Under the pieces are notes generated by a model. That model worked only from the letters and a program-made list of their open reading frames with translations, ran no database searches and was not told the DNA's origin. Shown here one piece after another: positions 29,026 to 39,068 of a stretch of 64,000 nucleotides of DNA. Numbering within the stretch: the first letter of the stretch is position 1; every line of letters begins with the position of its first letter. This DNA comes from Pseudomonas sp. 7SR1 (GTDB taxonomy: Bacteria > Pseudomonadota > Gammaproteobacteria > Pseudomonadales > Pseudomonadaceae): assembly GCF_900156465.1 (NCBI RefSeq), contig NZ_LT707064.1:2884501-2948500 (forward strand). Reading direction: 5' to 3'. The translations under genes were made by a program, and so were the position numbers.

Positions 29026-29634
29026 GTGATTGGACGCTTGCGCGGCACCCTGGCTGAAAAACAGCCACCGCACCTGATTCTGGATGTAAATGGCCTGGGC
29101 TATGAGCTGGAAGTGCCCATGACCACGCTGTATCGCTTGCCGTCGGTCGGCGAGCCCCTGACATTGCATACCCATTTGGTCGTGCGCGAGGACGCGCAGT
29201 TACTCTATGGCTTTGTCGGCAAGCGCGAGCGGGATTTCTTCCGCGAGTTGATCCGCCTCAATGGCGTCGGTCCGAAACTGGCCCTGGCCTTGATGTCAAG
29301 CCTGGAAGTCGACGAGCTGATTCGTTGCGTGCAGTCCCAGGACACTTCCGCACTGACCAAGGTGCCAGGCGTGGGCAAGAAAACCGCCGAACGCCTGCTG
29401 GTCGAGCTCAAGGACCGGTTCAAGGCCTGGGAAACGGTGCCGGCCATGTTCGCCCTGGTGCCGAACCAGCCGGACGCGCCGATGCCGGCGGCCAGCGCCG
29501 AAAACGATGCGGTCACGGCGCTGATCTCCCTGGGCTACAAGCCGCAGGAAGCCAGCAAGGCGATTTCCGCCATCAAGGAAAAAGGCCTGAGCACCGAAGA
29601 TATGATCCGCCGTGCCCTGAAGGGAATGATTTAA
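29026..29634 (+). CDS. ruvA: Holliday junction DNA helicase subunit RuvA
   Basis: The 202-residue protein has an N-terminal OB fold ([19 protein letters not shown]), the acidic-pin and helix-hairpin-helix region ([36 protein letters not shown]) and a C-terminal RuvB-binding domain ([19 protein letters not shown]). It recognises junctions and loads RuvB. The start is GTG at 29026, fitting the conserved MIGRLRG N terminus. The stop is immediately followed by the ruvB GTG. Confidence 0.97.
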   Translation: MIGRLRGTLAEKQPPHLILDVNGLGYELEVPMTTLYRLPSVGEPLTLHTHLVVREDAQLLYGFVGKRERDFFRELIRLNGVGPKLALALMSSLEVDELIRCVQSQDTSALTKVPGVGKKTAERLLVELKDRFKAWETVPAMFALVPNQPDAPMPAASAENDAVTALISLGYKPQEASKAISAIKEKGLSTEDMIRRALKGMI

Positions 29635-30696
29635 GTGATTGAAGCCGATCGTCTGATCGCCGCCACGGGCGCGCCCCGTGACCGCGAGGAAATCCAGGAC
29701 CGTGCGATTCGCCCGGTCAGCCTGGCCGACTACATCGGCCAACCGACCGTGCGCGAGCAGATGGAGTTGTTCATCCAGGCCGCCCGCGGGCGCAGCGAGT
29801 CCCTGGACCACACCTTGATCTTCGGGCCGCCGGGGCTGGGCAAGACCACCCTGGCCAACATCATCGCCCAAGAAATGGGCGTGTCGATCAAAAGCACGTC
29901 GGGGCCGGTTCTTGAGCGGCCGGGAGACCTGGCGGCGCTGTTGACCAACCTCGAGCCTCATGACGTGCTGTTCATCGACGAGATCCATCGGCTGTCGCCC
30001 ATCGTCGAGGAGGTGCTGTACCCGGCCATGGAGGATTTCCAGCTGGACATCATGATCGGCGAAGGGCCGGCGGCGCGCTCCATCAAGCTGGACCTGCCAC
30101 CGTTCACCCTGGTGGGGGCCACCACCCGCGCCGGCATGCTGACCAATCCCTTGCGCGACCGGTTCGGCATTGTCCAGCGCCTGGAGTTCTACAGCAACGC
30201 GGACCTGGCGACGATCGTCAGTCGCTCGGCAGGTATCCTCGGGCTGCCGCTGGATCCGGAGGGTGCCTACGAAGTGGCCCGTCGGGCCCGGGGCACGCCG
30301 CGTATCGCCAACCGCCTGCTGCGCCGGGTCCGGGACTTCGCCGAGGTCCGGGCCAAGGGGCACATTACCAAGCCGATTGCCGACCTGGCGTTGAACCTGC
30401 TGGACATCGACGAGCGTGGCTTCGACCATCAGGACCGCCGTCTGCTGCTGACCATGATCGAGAAGTTCGATGGCGGGCCGGTGGGCGTGGACAGCCTGGC
30501 GGCGGCCATCAGCGAAGAGCGCCATACCATCGAAGATGTGCTGGAGCCTTACCTGATCCAGCAAGGCTATATCATGCGCACCCCTCGCGGGCGCGTGGTG
30601 ACGCGGCATGCCTATCTGCACTTTGGCTTAAACATTCCGACACGAATGGGGGAGATGCCAGTGGTAGACGAATTCCTCGATGCCGTGGACGATTGA
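29635..30696 (+). CDS. ruvB: Holliday junction branch migration ATPase RuvB
   Basis: The 353-residue AAA+ motor has Walker [12 protein letters not shown], Walker [11 protein letters not shown], sensor 1 [11 protein letters not shown] and a winged-helix C-terminal domain. It drives branch migration with RuvA. The GTG start directly follows the ruvA stop codon, implying coupled translation. The slightly extended N terminus ([19 protein letters not shown]) is usual in Pseudomonas. Confidence 0.97.
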   Translation: MIEADRLIAATGAPRDREEIQDRAIRPVSLADYIGQPTVREQMELFIQAARGRSESLDHTLIFGPPGLGKTTLANIIAQEMGVSIKSTSGPVLERPGDLAALLTNLEPHDVLFIDEIHRLSPIVEEVLYPAMEDFQLDIMIGEGPAARSIKLDLPPFTLVGATTRAGMLTNPLRDRFGIVQRLEFYSNADLATIVSRSAGILGLPLDPEGAYEVARRARGTPRIANRLLRRVRDFAEVRAKGHITKPIADLALNLLDIDERGFDHQDRRLLLTMIEKFDGGPVGVDSLAAAISEERHTIEDVLEPYLIQQGYIMRTPRGRVVTRHAYLHFGLNIPTRMGEMPVVDEFLDAVDD

Positions 30697-30758
30697 CCGA
30701 CCTCTTTGCGGCGACTTTTTTCCGGTTCGTGCTGTCCCAGACAACGCCCGGAGCGTCA

Positions 30759-30821
30759 ATGCACTCGAGAATGAAAAAACAGTTGCCTGGCCGGATTGGC
30801 AACCTGAGGAGTAAGCACTAG
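30759..30821 (+). CDS. Possible 20-residue upstream ORF before ybgC
   Basis: ATG 30759 follows GGAG at five-base spacing and opens a 20-codon basic peptide, MHSRMKKQLPGRIGNLRSKH, ending with TAG at 30819-30821. It lies in the same frame as ybgC, separated only by that stop and one AGT codon. The ybgC ribosome site GAGGAG lies inside it. It may be a coupling or leader ORF, or chance. Confidence 0.3.
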   Translation: MHSRMKKQLPGRIGNLRSKH

Positions 30822-30824
30822 AGT

Positions 30825-31292
30825 ATGCGCGCGCAAAACGGGCTGGAGTCGTTCGCACATCGCTGTCGCGTTTATTACGAGGACACCGATGCCGGCGGCA
30901 TCGTCTACTACGTCAATTACCTCAAGTTTATGGAACGGGCTCGAACCGAACGGCTGCGGGAACTGGGTTTCGCCCAATCCGCGCTGGCAGGGGAGGACCT
31001 GTTATTCGTCGTGCATTCCAGCGAAGCGCGCTACCACGCGCCGGCGCGACTGGACGACGAGCTTCTGGTAAGTGCCGATGTCATCGAATTGAACCGTGCC
31101 AGCCTGCGCTTCAAGCAGCAGGTGAGGCGGGCAACGGATAACGCGCTGCTCTGCGAAGGGCAGTTTTTGGTGGCCTGTGTGCGCACCCATAGTTTGAAAC
31201 CCCGGGCCATTCCCGAAGCTCTACGCGCGGCCTTTGCCGGCGTGAGCGGCGCGGGTACACACTCAGAGCAGGAGATAAAGCGTGGAAGCTAA
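30825..31292 (+). CDS. ybgC: Acyl-CoA thioesterase YbgC (Tol-Pal associated)
   Basis: The 155-residue hotdog-fold thioesterase has the 4HBT signature [20 protein letters not shown] with the catalytic Asp, and [15 protein letters not shown]. YbgC hydrolyses short or medium acyl-CoA or acyl-ACP thioesters and is linked to phospholipid metabolism. It is the first gene of the Tol-Pal operon and overlaps tolQ by 11 bp. ATG 30825 is 13 bases from GAGGAG, unusually far; no alternative start fits better. Confidence 0.93.
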   Translation: MRAQNGLESFAHRCRVYYEDTDAGGIVYYVNYLKFMERARTERLRELGFAQSALAGEDLLFVVHSSEARYHAPARLDDELLVSADVIELNRASLRFKQQVRRATDNALLCEGQFLVACVRTHSLKPRAIPEALRAAFAGVSGAGTHSEQEIKRGS

Positions 31293-31977
31293 CGTCGTCG
31301 ACCATTCCTCCATGTGGAGCCTGGTCAGCAATGCCAGCGTTGTAGTGCAGTTGGTAATGCTGACCCTGGTAGCCGCATCGGTGACTTCATGGATCATGAT
31401 ATTTCAGCGTAGCAACATGCTGCGCGCCGGTCGCCGTGCCCTGGAGAGCTTCGAAGAGCGCTTCTGGTCCGGCATCGACCTGTCCAAGCTCTATCGCCAG
31501 GCCGGCAGCAACCCGGACCCTGACTCGGGCGTCGAGCAGATCTTCCGCGCCGGTTTCAAGGAATTCTCCCGCCTGCGCCAGCAGCCTGGCGTCGACCCTG
31601 AAGCGGTGATGGAAGGTGTGGCCCGTGCCATGCGCGTCGCCATTTCCCGTGAGGAAGAGAAGCTCGAGCAGGGCCTGCCGTTCCTGGCCACCGTCGGCTC
31701 GGTCAGCCCGTACATCGGCCTGTTCGGTACCGTGTGGGGGATCATGAACTCCTTCCGCGGCCTGGCCACCGCCCAGCAGGCGACCCTGGCCACCGTAGCC
31801 CCGGGTATCGCCGAAGCGCTGATCGCCACGGCCATTGGCCTGTTCGCGGCCATCCCCGCCGTTATCGCCTACAACCGCTTCGCTGCCCGCAGCGAAACGC
31901 TGACCAGCCGTTACTACACGTTCGCCGATGAGTTCCAGGCGATCCTGCACCGTAAAGTGCACACCAGCGAAGAATAA
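31282..31977 (+). CDS. tolQ: Tol-Pal system proton channel subunit TolQ
   Basis: The 231-residue inner-membrane protein has three TM segments. TM1 is near residues 17-38 ([20 protein letters not shown]), and TM2/TM3 carry [20 protein letters not shown] and [20 protein letters not shown]. TolQ forms the stator with TolR, homologous to ExbB and MotA, and energises TolA with the proton motive force during outer-membrane constriction. GTG 31282 overlaps the end of ybgC. tolR follows after 14 bp. Confidence 0.97.
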   Translation: MEANVVDHSSMWSLVSNASVVVQLVMLTLVAASVTSWIMIFQRSNMLRAGRRALESFEERFWSGIDLSKLYRQAGSNPDPDSGVEQIFRAGFKEFSRLRQQPGVDPEAVMEGVARAMRVAISREEEKLEQGLPFLATVGSVSPYIGLFGTVWGIMNSFRGLATAQQATLATVAPGIAEALIATAIGLFAAIPAVIAYNRFAARSETLTSRYYTFADEFQAILHRKVHTSEE

Positions 31978-31991
31978 GCAGGTATTTCCCA

Positions 31992-32453
31992 ATGGCTTTA
32001 ATCGCTCGAGCCCGAAACAAGCGCAAGCCGGTCGCCGAGATGAACGTGGTGCCCTACATCGACGTGATGCTGGTGCTGCTGGTCATCTTCATGGTGACCG
32101 CGCCGATGCTCAACCAGGGGGTGAAGGTCGATCTGCCCAAGGTTTCCAGCGAAGCCTTGCCGCAGGACAACAACACCCAGGTGCTGACCATTTCGATCAA
32201 GGCTGACAAGACCTACTACTGGAACCTTGGCAGCGAAGTCGACACCGAGAAGCAGCAGGACCGGGCCATGACCTTGCCGCAGATGACCGATGCGGTGACC
32301 AAGATCATTCGCGTCGGCAACGATGCCGGCAAGCGTACCCAGGTCTTCATTCGCGGCGACAAGACCGTCGACTATGGTGCCGTGATGGGCGCCATGGGTG
32401 GTCTGCAGAAAGCCGGAGTCGGTAATGTTGGCTTAATCACTGAGGCGCCCTGA
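31992..32453 (+). CDS. tolR: Tol-Pal system subunit TolR
   Basis: The 153-residue protein has a single TM with the proton-carrying Asp in MNVVPYIDVMLVLLVIFMVT (about residues 17-36) and a periplasmic ExbD-like domain (VKVDLPKVSSEALPQ onward; TQVFIRGDKTVDYG). Works with TolQ. The stop codon overlaps the tolA start (TGATG). Confidence 0.97.
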   Translation: MALIARARNKRKPVAEMNVVPYIDVMLVLLVIFMVTAPMLNQGVKVDLPKVSSEALPQDNNTQVLTISIKADKTYYWNLGSEVDTEKQQDRAMTLPQMTDAVTKIIRVGNDAGKRTQVFIRGDKTVDYGAVMGAMGGLQKAGVGNVGLITEAP

Positions 32454-33514
32454 TGCAGCAACAGCGAGAGCCATCCGCCTCGGAAAGCTACTTCTGGCCC
32501 AGCGTCTGGGCGATTGGCCTGCATGTGCTGGTGTTCGGCATGCTGTTCGTCAGTTTCTCCATGACCCCGGAGCTGCCGCCGGCCAAGCCGATCGTGCAGG
32601 CGACCCTGTACCAGCTCAAGTCCAAGAGCCAGGCCACCACGCAGACCAACCAGAAGATTGCCGGCGAGGCGAAGAAGTCTGCCGCGCGCCAGACCGAAGT
32701 CGAGCAGATGGAGCAGAAAAAGGTCGAGCAGGAAGCGATAAGGGCCGCGGAACAAAAGAAAGAGGAAGCTGCTCAAAAGGCCGAAGAAGCGAAGAAGGCC
32801 GACGAGGCCAAGAAAGCTGACGAGGCCAGGAAAGCCGACGAGGCGAAGAAAGCCGCCGAGGCCAAGAAGGCAGAAGAGAAACAATTGGCTGATATAGCCA
32901 AGAAGAAAGCCGAAGAAGAAGCCAAGAAAGCCGCGGAAGAAGAGGCCAAGAAAGCGGCCGCTGAAGAGGCGAAGAAGAAGATCGTCGAGGACGCGAAGAA
33001 GAAAGCGGCCGAAGACGCCAAGAAGAAAGCTGAAGCTGAAGAGGCGAAAAAGAAAATCGCCGAAGACGCGAAGAAGAAAGCCGCCGCCGACGCCGCCAAG
33101 AAAAAGGCCCAGGACGCAGCGCGTAAATCCGCCGAAGAGAAAAAGGCCCAGGCCCTGGCAGATTTGCTTTCCGACACGCCGGAGCGCCAGCAGGCCTTGG
33201 CCGATGAGCAGGGCGATGAAGTCGCCGGCAGTTTCGATGATCTGATTCGTGCCCGGGCGGCGGAAGGCTGGGCTCGTCCACCTTCGGCGCGTCAAGGCAT
33301 GACGGTGGTATTGCAGATTGGCATGTTGCCTGATGGCACGGTGGCCTCGGTCAGCGTGGCCAAGTCCAGCGGTGACGGGCCTTTCGATGCTTCGGCGGTT
33401 GCAGCGGTCAAGAACATTGGACGATTGACGGAAATGCAAGGAATGAAGCCGAGCGATTTCGCTCCGTATCGTTCATTCAAGATGACATTCACACCTGAGG
33501 ATCTAGCCTTGTGA
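32453..33514 (+). CDS. tolA: Envelope-spanning protein TolA
   Basis: The 353-residue protein has an N-terminal TM (about residues 18-38, [18 protein letters not shown]), a long central alpha-helical domain of [13 protein letters not shown] repeats (about 85-235) and a C-terminal globular domain ([20 protein letters not shown]) that contacts TolB and Pal. It transmits the TolQR force across the periplasm. The repetitive Lys/Ala/Glu region is normal for TolA. It overlaps tolR by one base and tolB by four. Confidence 0.96.
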   Translation: MQQQREPSASESYFWPSVWAIGLHVLVFGMLFVSFSMTPELPPAKPIVQATLYQLKSKSQATTQTNQKIAGEAKKSAARQTEVEQMEQKKVEQEAIRAAEQKKEEAAQKAEEAKKADEAKKADEARKADEAKKAAEAKKAEEKQLADIAKKKAEEEAKKAAEEEAKKAAAEEAKKKIVEDAKKKAAEDAKKKAEAEEAKKKIAEDAKKKAAADAAKKKAQDAARKSAEEKKAQALADLLSDTPERQQALADEQGDEVAGSFDDLIRARAAEGWARPPSARQGMTVVLQIGMLPDGTVASVSVAKSSGDGPFDASAVAAVKNIGRLTEMQGMKPSDFAPYRSFKMTFTPEDLAL

Positions 33515-34812
33515 GAAACCTTCTTCGAGGAATGCTTGTCGTTATCTGCTGCCTGGCAGGGATAGCGGTGGCAGAGGAAAAGAACATTCTGGTCACCAGC
33601 GGCAGCGATCGGGCCACCCCGATCGCCGTCGTACCGTTCGGCTGGCAGGGCGGTAGCGTCCTGCCAGACGACATGGCGGAAATCATCGGCAATGACCTGC
33701 GTAACTCGGGTTACTACGCGCCGATTCCGAAACAGAACATGATCAGCCTGCCGACCCAGGCCAGCGAAGTCATCTACCGTGACTGGAAGGCCCTGGGCGC
33801 CCAGTACATCATGGTTGGCAGCATTGTGCCGGCCGGTGGCCGACTGCAAGTGCAGTACGCCCTGTTCAACGTCGCCACCGAGCAGCAAGTGCTGACCGGC
33901 AGCGTGTCGGGCAGTGTCGATCAACTGCGCGACATGGCGCACTACATCTCCGATCAGTCGTTCGAGAAACTCACCGGCATCAAGGGTGCGTTCTCTACCC
34001 GCATGCTCTACGTGACGGCCGAGCGCTTTTCCGAGAAGAACACCCGCTACACCCTGCAGCGTTCCGACTACGATGGCGCTCGCGCCGTGACCCTGCTGCA
34101 ATCGCGCGAGCCGATCCTGTCTCCGCGTTTCGCGCCCGATGGCAAGCGCATCGCCTATGTGTCGTTCGAGCAGAAGCGTCCGCGCATCTTCGTCCAGCAC
34201 ATCGACACCGGTCGTCGTGAGCAGATCACCAATTTCGAAGGCCTGAACGGGGCGCCGGCCTGGTCGCCGGATGGCAGCCGCCTGGCGTTCGTGCTGTCCA
34301 AGGACGGCAACCCGGACATCTACGTGATGAACCTGGCTTCGCGATCGATCTCCCGCGTCACCAGTGGCCCGGGCATCAATACCGAGCCGTTCTGGGGCAA
34401 GGATGGTTCGACCATCTACTTCACCTCCGACCGCGGCGGCAAGCCACAGATCTACAAGACCAGCGCCGGTGGCGGCGGTGCAGAACGCGTGACGTTCGTG
34501 GGTAACTACAACGCCAACCCTAAACTGTCGGCGGATGAAAAGACCCTGGTGATGATCCATCGCCAGGATGGCTTCACCAATTTCAAGGTGGCGGCTCAGG
34601 ATTTGCAGCGCGGTAGCGTAAAAATCCTCACTGATAGCACTCTGGACGAGTCGCCTACTGTTGCGCCCAACGGCACCATGGTAATCTACGCCACCCGCCA
34701 GCAGGGCCGGGGAGTCCTGATGCTCGTGTCCATTAACGGACGCGTGAGGCTCCCGCTTCCTACCGCTCAAGGCGAAGTCAGAGAACCGTCCTGGTCCCCT
34801 TACCTGAACTGA
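33511..34812 (+). CDS. tolB: Periplasmic beta-propeller protein TolB
   Basis: The 433-residue periplasmic protein has a signal peptide ([21 protein letters not shown], cut before EEKNI), an N-terminal alpha/beta domain and a six-bladed propeller with repeated [15 protein letters not shown] and [19 protein letters not shown] motifs. TolB binds Pal and TolA to mobilise Pal. GTG 33511 overlaps the tolA stop (GTGA), an example of coupled translation. Confidence 0.97.
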   Translation: MRNLLRGMLVVICCLAGIAVAEEKNILVTSGSDRATPIAVVPFGWQGGSVLPDDMAEIIGNDLRNSGYYAPIPKQNMISLPTQASEVIYRDWKALGAQYIMVGSIVPAGGRLQVQYALFNVATEQQVLTGSVSGSVDQLRDMAHYISDQSFEKLTGIKGAFSTRMLYVTAERFSEKNTRYTLQRSDYDGARAVTLLQSREPILSPRFAPDGKRIAYVSFEQKRPRIFVQHIDTGRREQITNFEGLNGAPAWSPDGSRLAFVLSKDGNPDIYVMNLASRSISRVTSGPGINTEPFWGKDGSTIYFTSDRGGKPQIYKTSAGGGGAERVTFVGNYNANPKLSADEKTLVMIHRQDGFTNFKVAAQDLQRGSVKILTDSTLDESPTVAPNGTMVIYATRQQGRGVLMLVSINGRVRLPLPTAQGEVREPSWSPYLN

Positions 34813-34864
34813 CGCGGCGCAATACGTTTTACTTAACACACTGGGGTTCATTAGGAGTTTCACG

Positions 34865-35362
34865 ATGGAAATGCTGAAGTTTGGTAAATTTGCTGCGCTG
34901 GCTCTGGCCATGGCTGTAGCTGTAGGTTGCTCGTCCAAAGGCGGCGACAACGCCGGTGAAGGTGCTGTTGATCCAAACGCTGGTTACGGCGCAAACACTG
35001 GTGCAGTTGACGGCTCCCTGAGCGAAGAAGCTGCTCTGCGCGCAATCACCACCTTCTACTTCGAATACGACAGCTCGGACCTGAAGCCAGAAGCCATGCG
35101 CGCTCTGGACGTTCACGCCAAGGACCTGAAAGCCAACGGCAACCGCGTTACCCTGGAAGGCAACACCGACGAACGTGGTACTCGTGAGTACAACATGGCT
35201 CTGGGCGAGCGTCGTGCGAAAGCCGTTCAGCGCTACCTGGTACTGCAAGGTGTTTCCCCAGCTCAGCTGGAACTGGTTTCCTACGGCGAAGAGCGTCCAG
35301 TTGCTACCGGCAACGACGAGCAGTCCTGGGCTCAAAACCGTCGCGTCGAACTGCGTAAGTAA
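34865..35362 (+). CDS. pal: Peptidoglycan-associated lipoprotein Pal/OprL
   Basis: The 165-residue lipoprotein has a lipobox around VAVGCSSKG (Cys22), followed by an OmpA-like domain with the diaminopimelate-binding motif [19 protein letters not shown]. It anchors the outer membrane to peptidoglycan and is recycled by Tol. A strong TAGGAG ribosome site and favourable codons fit an abundant protein. A 52-bp gap separates it from tolB. Confidence 0.97.
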   Translation: MEMLKFGKFAALALAMAVAVGCSSKGGDNAGEGAVDPNAGYGANTGAVDGSLSEEAALRAITTFYFEYDSSDLKPEAMRALDVHAKDLKANGNRVTLEGNTDERGTREYNMALGERRAKAVQRYLVLQGVSPAQLELVSYGEERPVATGNDEQSWAQNRRVELRK

Positions 35363-35368
35363 TTCGTC

Positions 35369-36199
35369 ATGCGAACGTGCCGTCGTGCTGTAACTGTTCT
35401 GGCTCTCAGCCTCGCGCCGCTTGCGGCGTGGGCTGCGGTTCCTGTGGTCGATAACGATTCCGGCTATAACAATAGCGGGAGCAGTTATCCGCCTGCGGGT
35501 TACGGTACGAACGGCGCCTATGCCGGGGGAGGGGTTTCGGCCCCTGTCTCGGCACAGGGCGAGCTGTTCAACCAACTGCAGCAAATGCAGGATCAGATAT
35601 CACGCCAGCAAGGCGCGATTGAAGTGCTGCAAAACGAAGTATCGCGCATGAAGCAGGAAAACCTGGAACGTTACCAGGATCTTGATCGGCGCATAGGAAC
35701 CGGTGTTGCACCTGCCGCGACTCCTGAGAATTCTCCAGCCGGTGGCGACTTGAATGCCCCCGGTGCAGCTGCAGGCGCGGGGGCAACCGCTCCAGCACCT
35801 GCCGCCGGCGGTGAGCCGGCTGATCCGGCGAAGGAAAAGCTCTATTACGACGCTGCCTTCGACCTGATCAAGGCCAAGGATTTCGACAAGGCCAGCCAGG
35901 CCTTCGGCGCTTTCCTGCGCAAATACCCCAACAGCCAATACGCGGGCAACGCCCAGTACTGGCTGGGTGAAGTGAACCTGGCAAAGGGTGACCTGCAAGG
36001 CGCCGGACAGGCGTTCGCCAAGGTCTCCCAGTTGTACCCAAAGCATGCCAAGGTCCCGGATTCGCTATACAAGCTTGCTGATGTTGAGCGTCGCCTCGGC
36101 CATACCGACAAGGTCAAGGGGATCCTGCAACAGGTGGTGGCCCAGTACCCGGGCACATCCGCCGCTCAGTTGGCTCAGCGTGACTTGCAGCGGATGTAG
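35369..36199 (+). CDS. cpoB: Cell division coordinator CpoB (YbgF)
   Basis: The 276-residue periplasmic protein has a signal peptide (about residues 1-22, ending AAWA), an N-terminal trimerising coiled coil (about 60-105; QLQQMQDQISRQQGAIEVLQ), a Pro/Ala-rich linker and C-terminal TPR repeats (KLYYDAAFDLIKAKDFDKAS onward). CpoB coordinates PBP1B activity with Tol-Pal during division. It lies six bases after pal and ends the operon at a strong terminator. Confidence 0.95.
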   Translation: MRTCRRAVTVLALSLAPLAAWAAVPVVDNDSGYNNSGSSYPPAGYGTNGAYAGGGVSAPVSAQGELFNQLQQMQDQISRQQGAIEVLQNEVSRMKQENLERYQDLDRRIGTGVAPAATPENSPAGGDLNAPGAAAGAGATAPAPAAGGEPADPAKEKLYYDAAFDLIKAKDFDKASQAFGAFLRKYPNSQYAGNAQYWLGEVNLAKGDLQGAGQAFAKVSQLYPKHAKVPDSLYKLADVERRLGHTDKVKGILQQVVAQYPGTSAAQLAQRDLQRM

Positions 36200-36217
36200 A
36201 CCTGCCAGCTTTTGAAG

Positions 36218-36245
36218 AAACCCGCGCCTGTCGCGGGTTTTTTCG
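36218..36245 (+). terminator. Terminator of the Tol-Pal operon
   Basis: AAACCCGCG / CGCGGGTTT form a stem with a 5-nt loop running into TTTTTT, 19 bases after the cpoB stop. TAGAAT at 36247-36252 just beyond could be the queEC -10 element. Confidence 0.9.
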
Positions 36246-36361
36246 TTAGAATTCACGCCCTTTTCATGAAACACGCTTTTTGGGGCCCGCGCGTTGGCGG
36301 GGTTCCTTGAAGTGCCTGACGGAGGCGGACGGCCTGTTTAGCTGTTACGCCCGTGGCGACT

Positions 36362-37009
36362 ATGCAAGACACATTGAGAATCACCGAAGTTTTTTACTCG
36401 TTGCAGGGTGAAACGCGAACGGCCGGGCTGCCCACTGTATTCGTGCGGCTCACCGGTTGTCCGTTGCGCTGCCAATACTGCGACAGTGCCTACGCTTTCA
36501 GCGGCGGCACTCTGCGAACCCTCGACGATATCCTTGAGCAAGTGGCCGGTTATCGTCCGCGCTATGTCTGCGTTACGGGCGGCGAGCCGCTGGCGCAACC
36601 CAATGCCATTCCCTTGATCAAACGGCTGTGTGATGCCGGTTACGAGGTCTCGCTGGAAACCAGCGGCGCTTTGGATATCTCGGCGGTCGATACGCGGGTC
36701 AGTCGCGTCCTGGACCTGAAAACCCCAGGCTCCAAGGAGGCGCATCGCAACCGTTACGAAAACATCGAGCTGCTGACACGCAACGATCAGGTCAAGTTCG
36801 TGATCTGCTCGCGTGAGGATTACGACTGGGCTGTGTCCAAGCTCATTCAGTACGGGCTCGACCAGCGAGCGGGGGAGGTATTGTTTTCCCCCAGCCATCA
36901 CGACTTGAACGCTCGCGATCTGGCGGATTGGGTAGTGGCAGATAACCTGCCGGTGCGCCTGCAATTGCAGCTGCATAAATATCTTTGGAACGACGAGCCG
37001 GGGCGCTGA
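36362..37009 (+). CDS. queE: 7-carboxy-7-deazaguanine synthase
   Basis: This radical-SAM enzyme (215 residues) makes the deazaguanine core for queuosine. The cluster motif [14 protein letters not shown] has the CxxxCxxC spacing, with the following VTGGEPLAQ and [13 protein letters not shown] 36362 ([17 protein letters not shown]) is favoured; a GTG three codons upstream is possible. It forms an operon with queC one base downstream. Confidence 0.94.
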   Translation: MQDTLRITEVFYSLQGETRTAGLPTVFVRLTGCPLRCQYCDSAYAFSGGTLRTLDDILEQVAGYRPRYVCVTGGEPLAQPNAIPLIKRLCDAGYEVSLETSGALDISAVDTRVSRVLDLKTPGSKEAHRNRYENIELLTRNDQVKFVICSREDYDWAVSKLIQYGLDQRAGEVLFSPSHHDLNARDLADWVVADNLPVRLQLQLHKYLWNDEPGR

Positions 37010-37010
37010 T

Positions 37011-37703
37011 ATGACAGAGCAATCGAACACAGTGGAAAAACGTGCGGTCATCCTGTTGTCCGGCGGCCTGGATTCGGCAACGGTCGTGGCGATGGCCCGC
37101 GCCGAAGGCTACCGTTGCTATACCATGAGCTTCGACTACGGTCAGCGCCATCGTGCTGAACTGCTAGCCGCCGAGCGGGTAGCCCGTGATCTGGGCGTGG
37201 TGGAACACAAGGTGATCGGCCTGAACCTCAACGGCATTGGCGGCTCGGCGTTGACCGACAGTTCTATCGATGTCCCTGAAGCCCCGAGCGAAGGCATACC
37301 GGTGACGTACGTACCTGCACGCAACACGGTATTCCTGTCGCTGGCGTTGGGTTGGGCTGAAGTGCTGGGGGCGCGGGACATTTTCATCGGCGTCAACGCG
37401 GTGGATTATTCCGGATACCCGGATTGCCGCCCGGAATTCGTCGAGGCTTTTGAGCGCATGGCCAACCTGGCGACCAAAGCCGGTGTGGAAGGCCAGGGCT
37501 TTCGCATCCAGGCGCCACTGCAAAATCTGAGCAAGGCGCAAATTGTCCAGGCAGGTGTGAAGCTGGGCGTGGATTATGGACTGACCGTTTCCTGCTATCA
37601 GGCGGACGATCAGGGCCGTGCCTGTGGTAAATGCGACAGCTGCCGCTTGCGCGCCGAAGGCTTCGCAGCGGCGGGCGTGAGCGATCCAACCCCTTATTTT
37701 TGA
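37011..37703 (+). CDS. queC: 7-cyano-7-deazaguanine synthase
   Basis: The 230-residue ATP-dependent enzyme converts CDG to preQ0. PP-loop [18 protein letters not shown] is at the N terminus, and the C-terminal zinc site is [35 protein letters not shown] is also conserved. It is coupled to queE. In P. aeruginosa queC is likewise immediately upstream of tRNA-Lys. Confidence 0.96.
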   Translation: MTEQSNTVEKRAVILLSGGLDSATVVAMARAEGYRCYTMSFDYGQRHRAELLAAERVARDLGVVEHKVIGLNLNGIGGSALTDSSIDVPEAPSEGIPVTYVPARNTVFLSLALGWAEVLGARDIFIGVNAVDYSGYPDCRPEFVEAFERMANLATKAGVEGQGFRIQAPLQNLSKAQIVQAGVKLGVDYGLTVSCYQADDQGRACGKCDSCRLRAEGFAAAGVSDPTPYF

Positions 37704-37721
37704 TTTTTTTCAAATTAGGTG

Positions 37722-37749
37722 TTGAATAGTCCTTAGAAATCAGTATTAT
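37722..37749 (+). promoter_or_regulatory. Promoter of tRNA-Lys
   Basis: TTGAAT (37722-37727), a 16-bp spacer and TATTAT (37744-37749) lie 18 bp before the tRNA, followed by a GC-rich discriminator-like CGCGCC. Confidence 0.65.
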
Positions 37750-37766
37750 ACGCGCCACCACGAAGC

Positions 37767-37842
37767 GGGTCGTTAGCTCAGTTGGTAGAGCAGTTGGCTT
37801 TTAACCAATTGGTCGTAGGTTCGAATCCTACACGACCCACCA
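37767..37842 (+). tRNA. tRNA-Lys (anticodon TTT)
   Basis: A 76-nt cloverleaf: acceptor stem GGGTCGT/ACGACCC, D arm TAGCTCAGTTGGTAGAGCA, anticodon loop CTTTTAA with TTT, T arm GTAGGTTCGAATCCTAC, and an encoded CCA (37840-37842). This tRNA, beside queC, is a known integration site for islands in P. aeruginosa. No integrase or repeated tRNA 3' end was found in this window. Confidence 0.98.
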
Positions 37843-37922
37843 TATTCAGCAGTTTTAAAAGTCTGGAAGGCCCACGAAAGTGAGGATTTCCGGATTTTTT
37901 TTTGCCTGTAGAAAACTCACTG

Positions 37923-37956
37923 GCCCGGAGCCGCGAGACGAACCGCGGCTCCGGGC
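37923..37956 (-). terminator. Hairpin terminator of LysR gene
   Basis: A perfect 13-bp inverted repeat, GCCCGGAGCCGCG / CGCGGCTCCGGGC, with an 8-nt loop lies just after the LysR stop codon. On the minus strand a weak T-rich stretch follows. Confidence 0.55.
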
Positions 37957-37961
37957 TGGAA

Positions 37962-38897
37962 TCAGAGCAGGCCATCCTCTGCGCAGATTTTCACGATCTG
38001 CTCGCGAAACCAGACGTTGGCGCTGTCCTGGCCTGGTTTCTCGCTCCACATCATATCCAGCGTGAAATTCGGCAAGCCGGTCGGTGCCTTGCGATGGCTG
38101 AACCTGTCTTCGTCGCAGGTCAGGGCCTGGATGCGTCGGGGCAGGGTCAGTACGAATTCGGTCCCGGTGATCATGTTCAACGCCGCCACATAGCTGTTGG
38201 CCCGAGCGACGATCTGTCGGCTATAGCCCTGTCGGGCGAGCCAGCCATCGATCATGTTGGTGTCGGAGGTCCAGGGCGTCGGAAAGACGTGTTGGCAAGC
38301 GACGAACGCTTCCAGGCTGAACGCCTCCTGCGGGAAGTCAAAATTCTTATCGATCACGCAGACCAGTTCATCTTCCAGTAATACTTGCGAGCGCAGCCCC
38401 TTGGCACCGCGATGAAAGTTGGGGCCGAAACAAACGACCAGATCGAAACGACCATCCATTAGTTCCTCGGCGGGAATATCTTTATGGAATTTCGTTATAT
38501 TGATAATTATGGGAAAGTGGCTGCCAATAAAACGCTTGACCAGTTTGGGTAGAATCAATAACTCGAAGTATTCCGGCGCACAAATATTGAAAGTTATTTC
38601 ATTCTGCATGGGGTCGAAGGTTTGCAGGCCTGAGTGGCAGGTATTTATCGTCTGCAGAATCTTGACGATATGGCTGTACATGGCATTGGCTTTGTTTGTT
38701 GGCCGCATGCCACTACGGGTATTAATGAACAACTCATCTTCGAAGCTGGTACGCAGCTTCTTCAGGCAGTAACTCACGGTGGACTGGCTGACACACAGGG
38801 CTTCGGAGACTTCGGTAACGCTGCTCTGCTCATACACCGCGACGAACACCATCAAGTCCTGCATGTCCAGCTTTCTAAGCAAATTGCTATTGAGCAT
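37962..38897 (-). CDS. LysR-family transcriptional regulator of the adjacent cluster
   Basis: The 311-residue regulator has an N-terminal winged HTH (LDMQDLMVFVAVYEQSSVTE, then VSEALCVSQSTVSYCLKKLR) and a periplasmic-binding-like effector domain from about residue 90. It is more Ile/Asn/Lys-rich and of lower GC than flanking housekeeping genes, hinting at transfer. ATG 38897 was chosen for the AAGGA five bases upstream; an ATG eight codons earlier lacks one. It is divergent from the six-gene operon beginning at 39069 and so is the likely activator, acting from the 171-bp AT-rich intergenic region. The effector may be a pathway intermediate. Confidence 0.9.
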   Translation of the reverse strand: MLNSNLLRKLDMQDLMVFVAVYEQSSVTEVSEALCVSQSTVSYCLKKLRTSFEDELFINTRSGMRPTNKANAMYSHIVKILQTINTCHSGLQTFDPMQNEITFNICAPEYFELLILPKLVKRFIGSHFPIIINITKFHKDIPAEELMDGRFDLVVCFGPNFHRGAKGLRSQVLLEDELVCVIDKNFDFPQEAFSLEAFVACQHVFPTPWTSDTNMIDGWLARQGYSRQIVARANSYVAALNMITGTEFVLTLPRRIQALTCDEDRFSHRKAPTGLPNFTLDMMWSEKPGQDSANVWFREQIVKICAEDGLL

Positions 38898-39068
38898 AAG
38901 GTCCTTCTCGACACAATCCATGGGCTAGCGTGCTTTGTTTTTATGACAAAGGCATTTATTTATATATTAGCGGAAGCAATTTATTTTTTAAATGGCTTGT
39001 AGGAATTTTCTTAAATATGCTCGCCTCGCTTTTTTTAGAAATCCTGCACAAGGACGGAGGAGGACGAA
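38898..39068. promoter_or_regulatory. AT-rich divergent promoter region of the biosynthetic cluster
   Basis: The 171-bp spacer between the LysR gene and the operon is strikingly AT-rich (for example ATTTATTTATATATTAG near 38954). It should contain LysR boxes and is a probable MvaT target. TATGCT (39016-39021) could be the operon -10. A very strong GGAGGAGG precedes the operon's first ATG. Confidence 0.5.

Noticed and set aside
32750..33160. Tandem repeat tract of Lys/Ala/Glu codons as a possible repeat element
   Set aside because: It encodes the normal helical domain of TolA.
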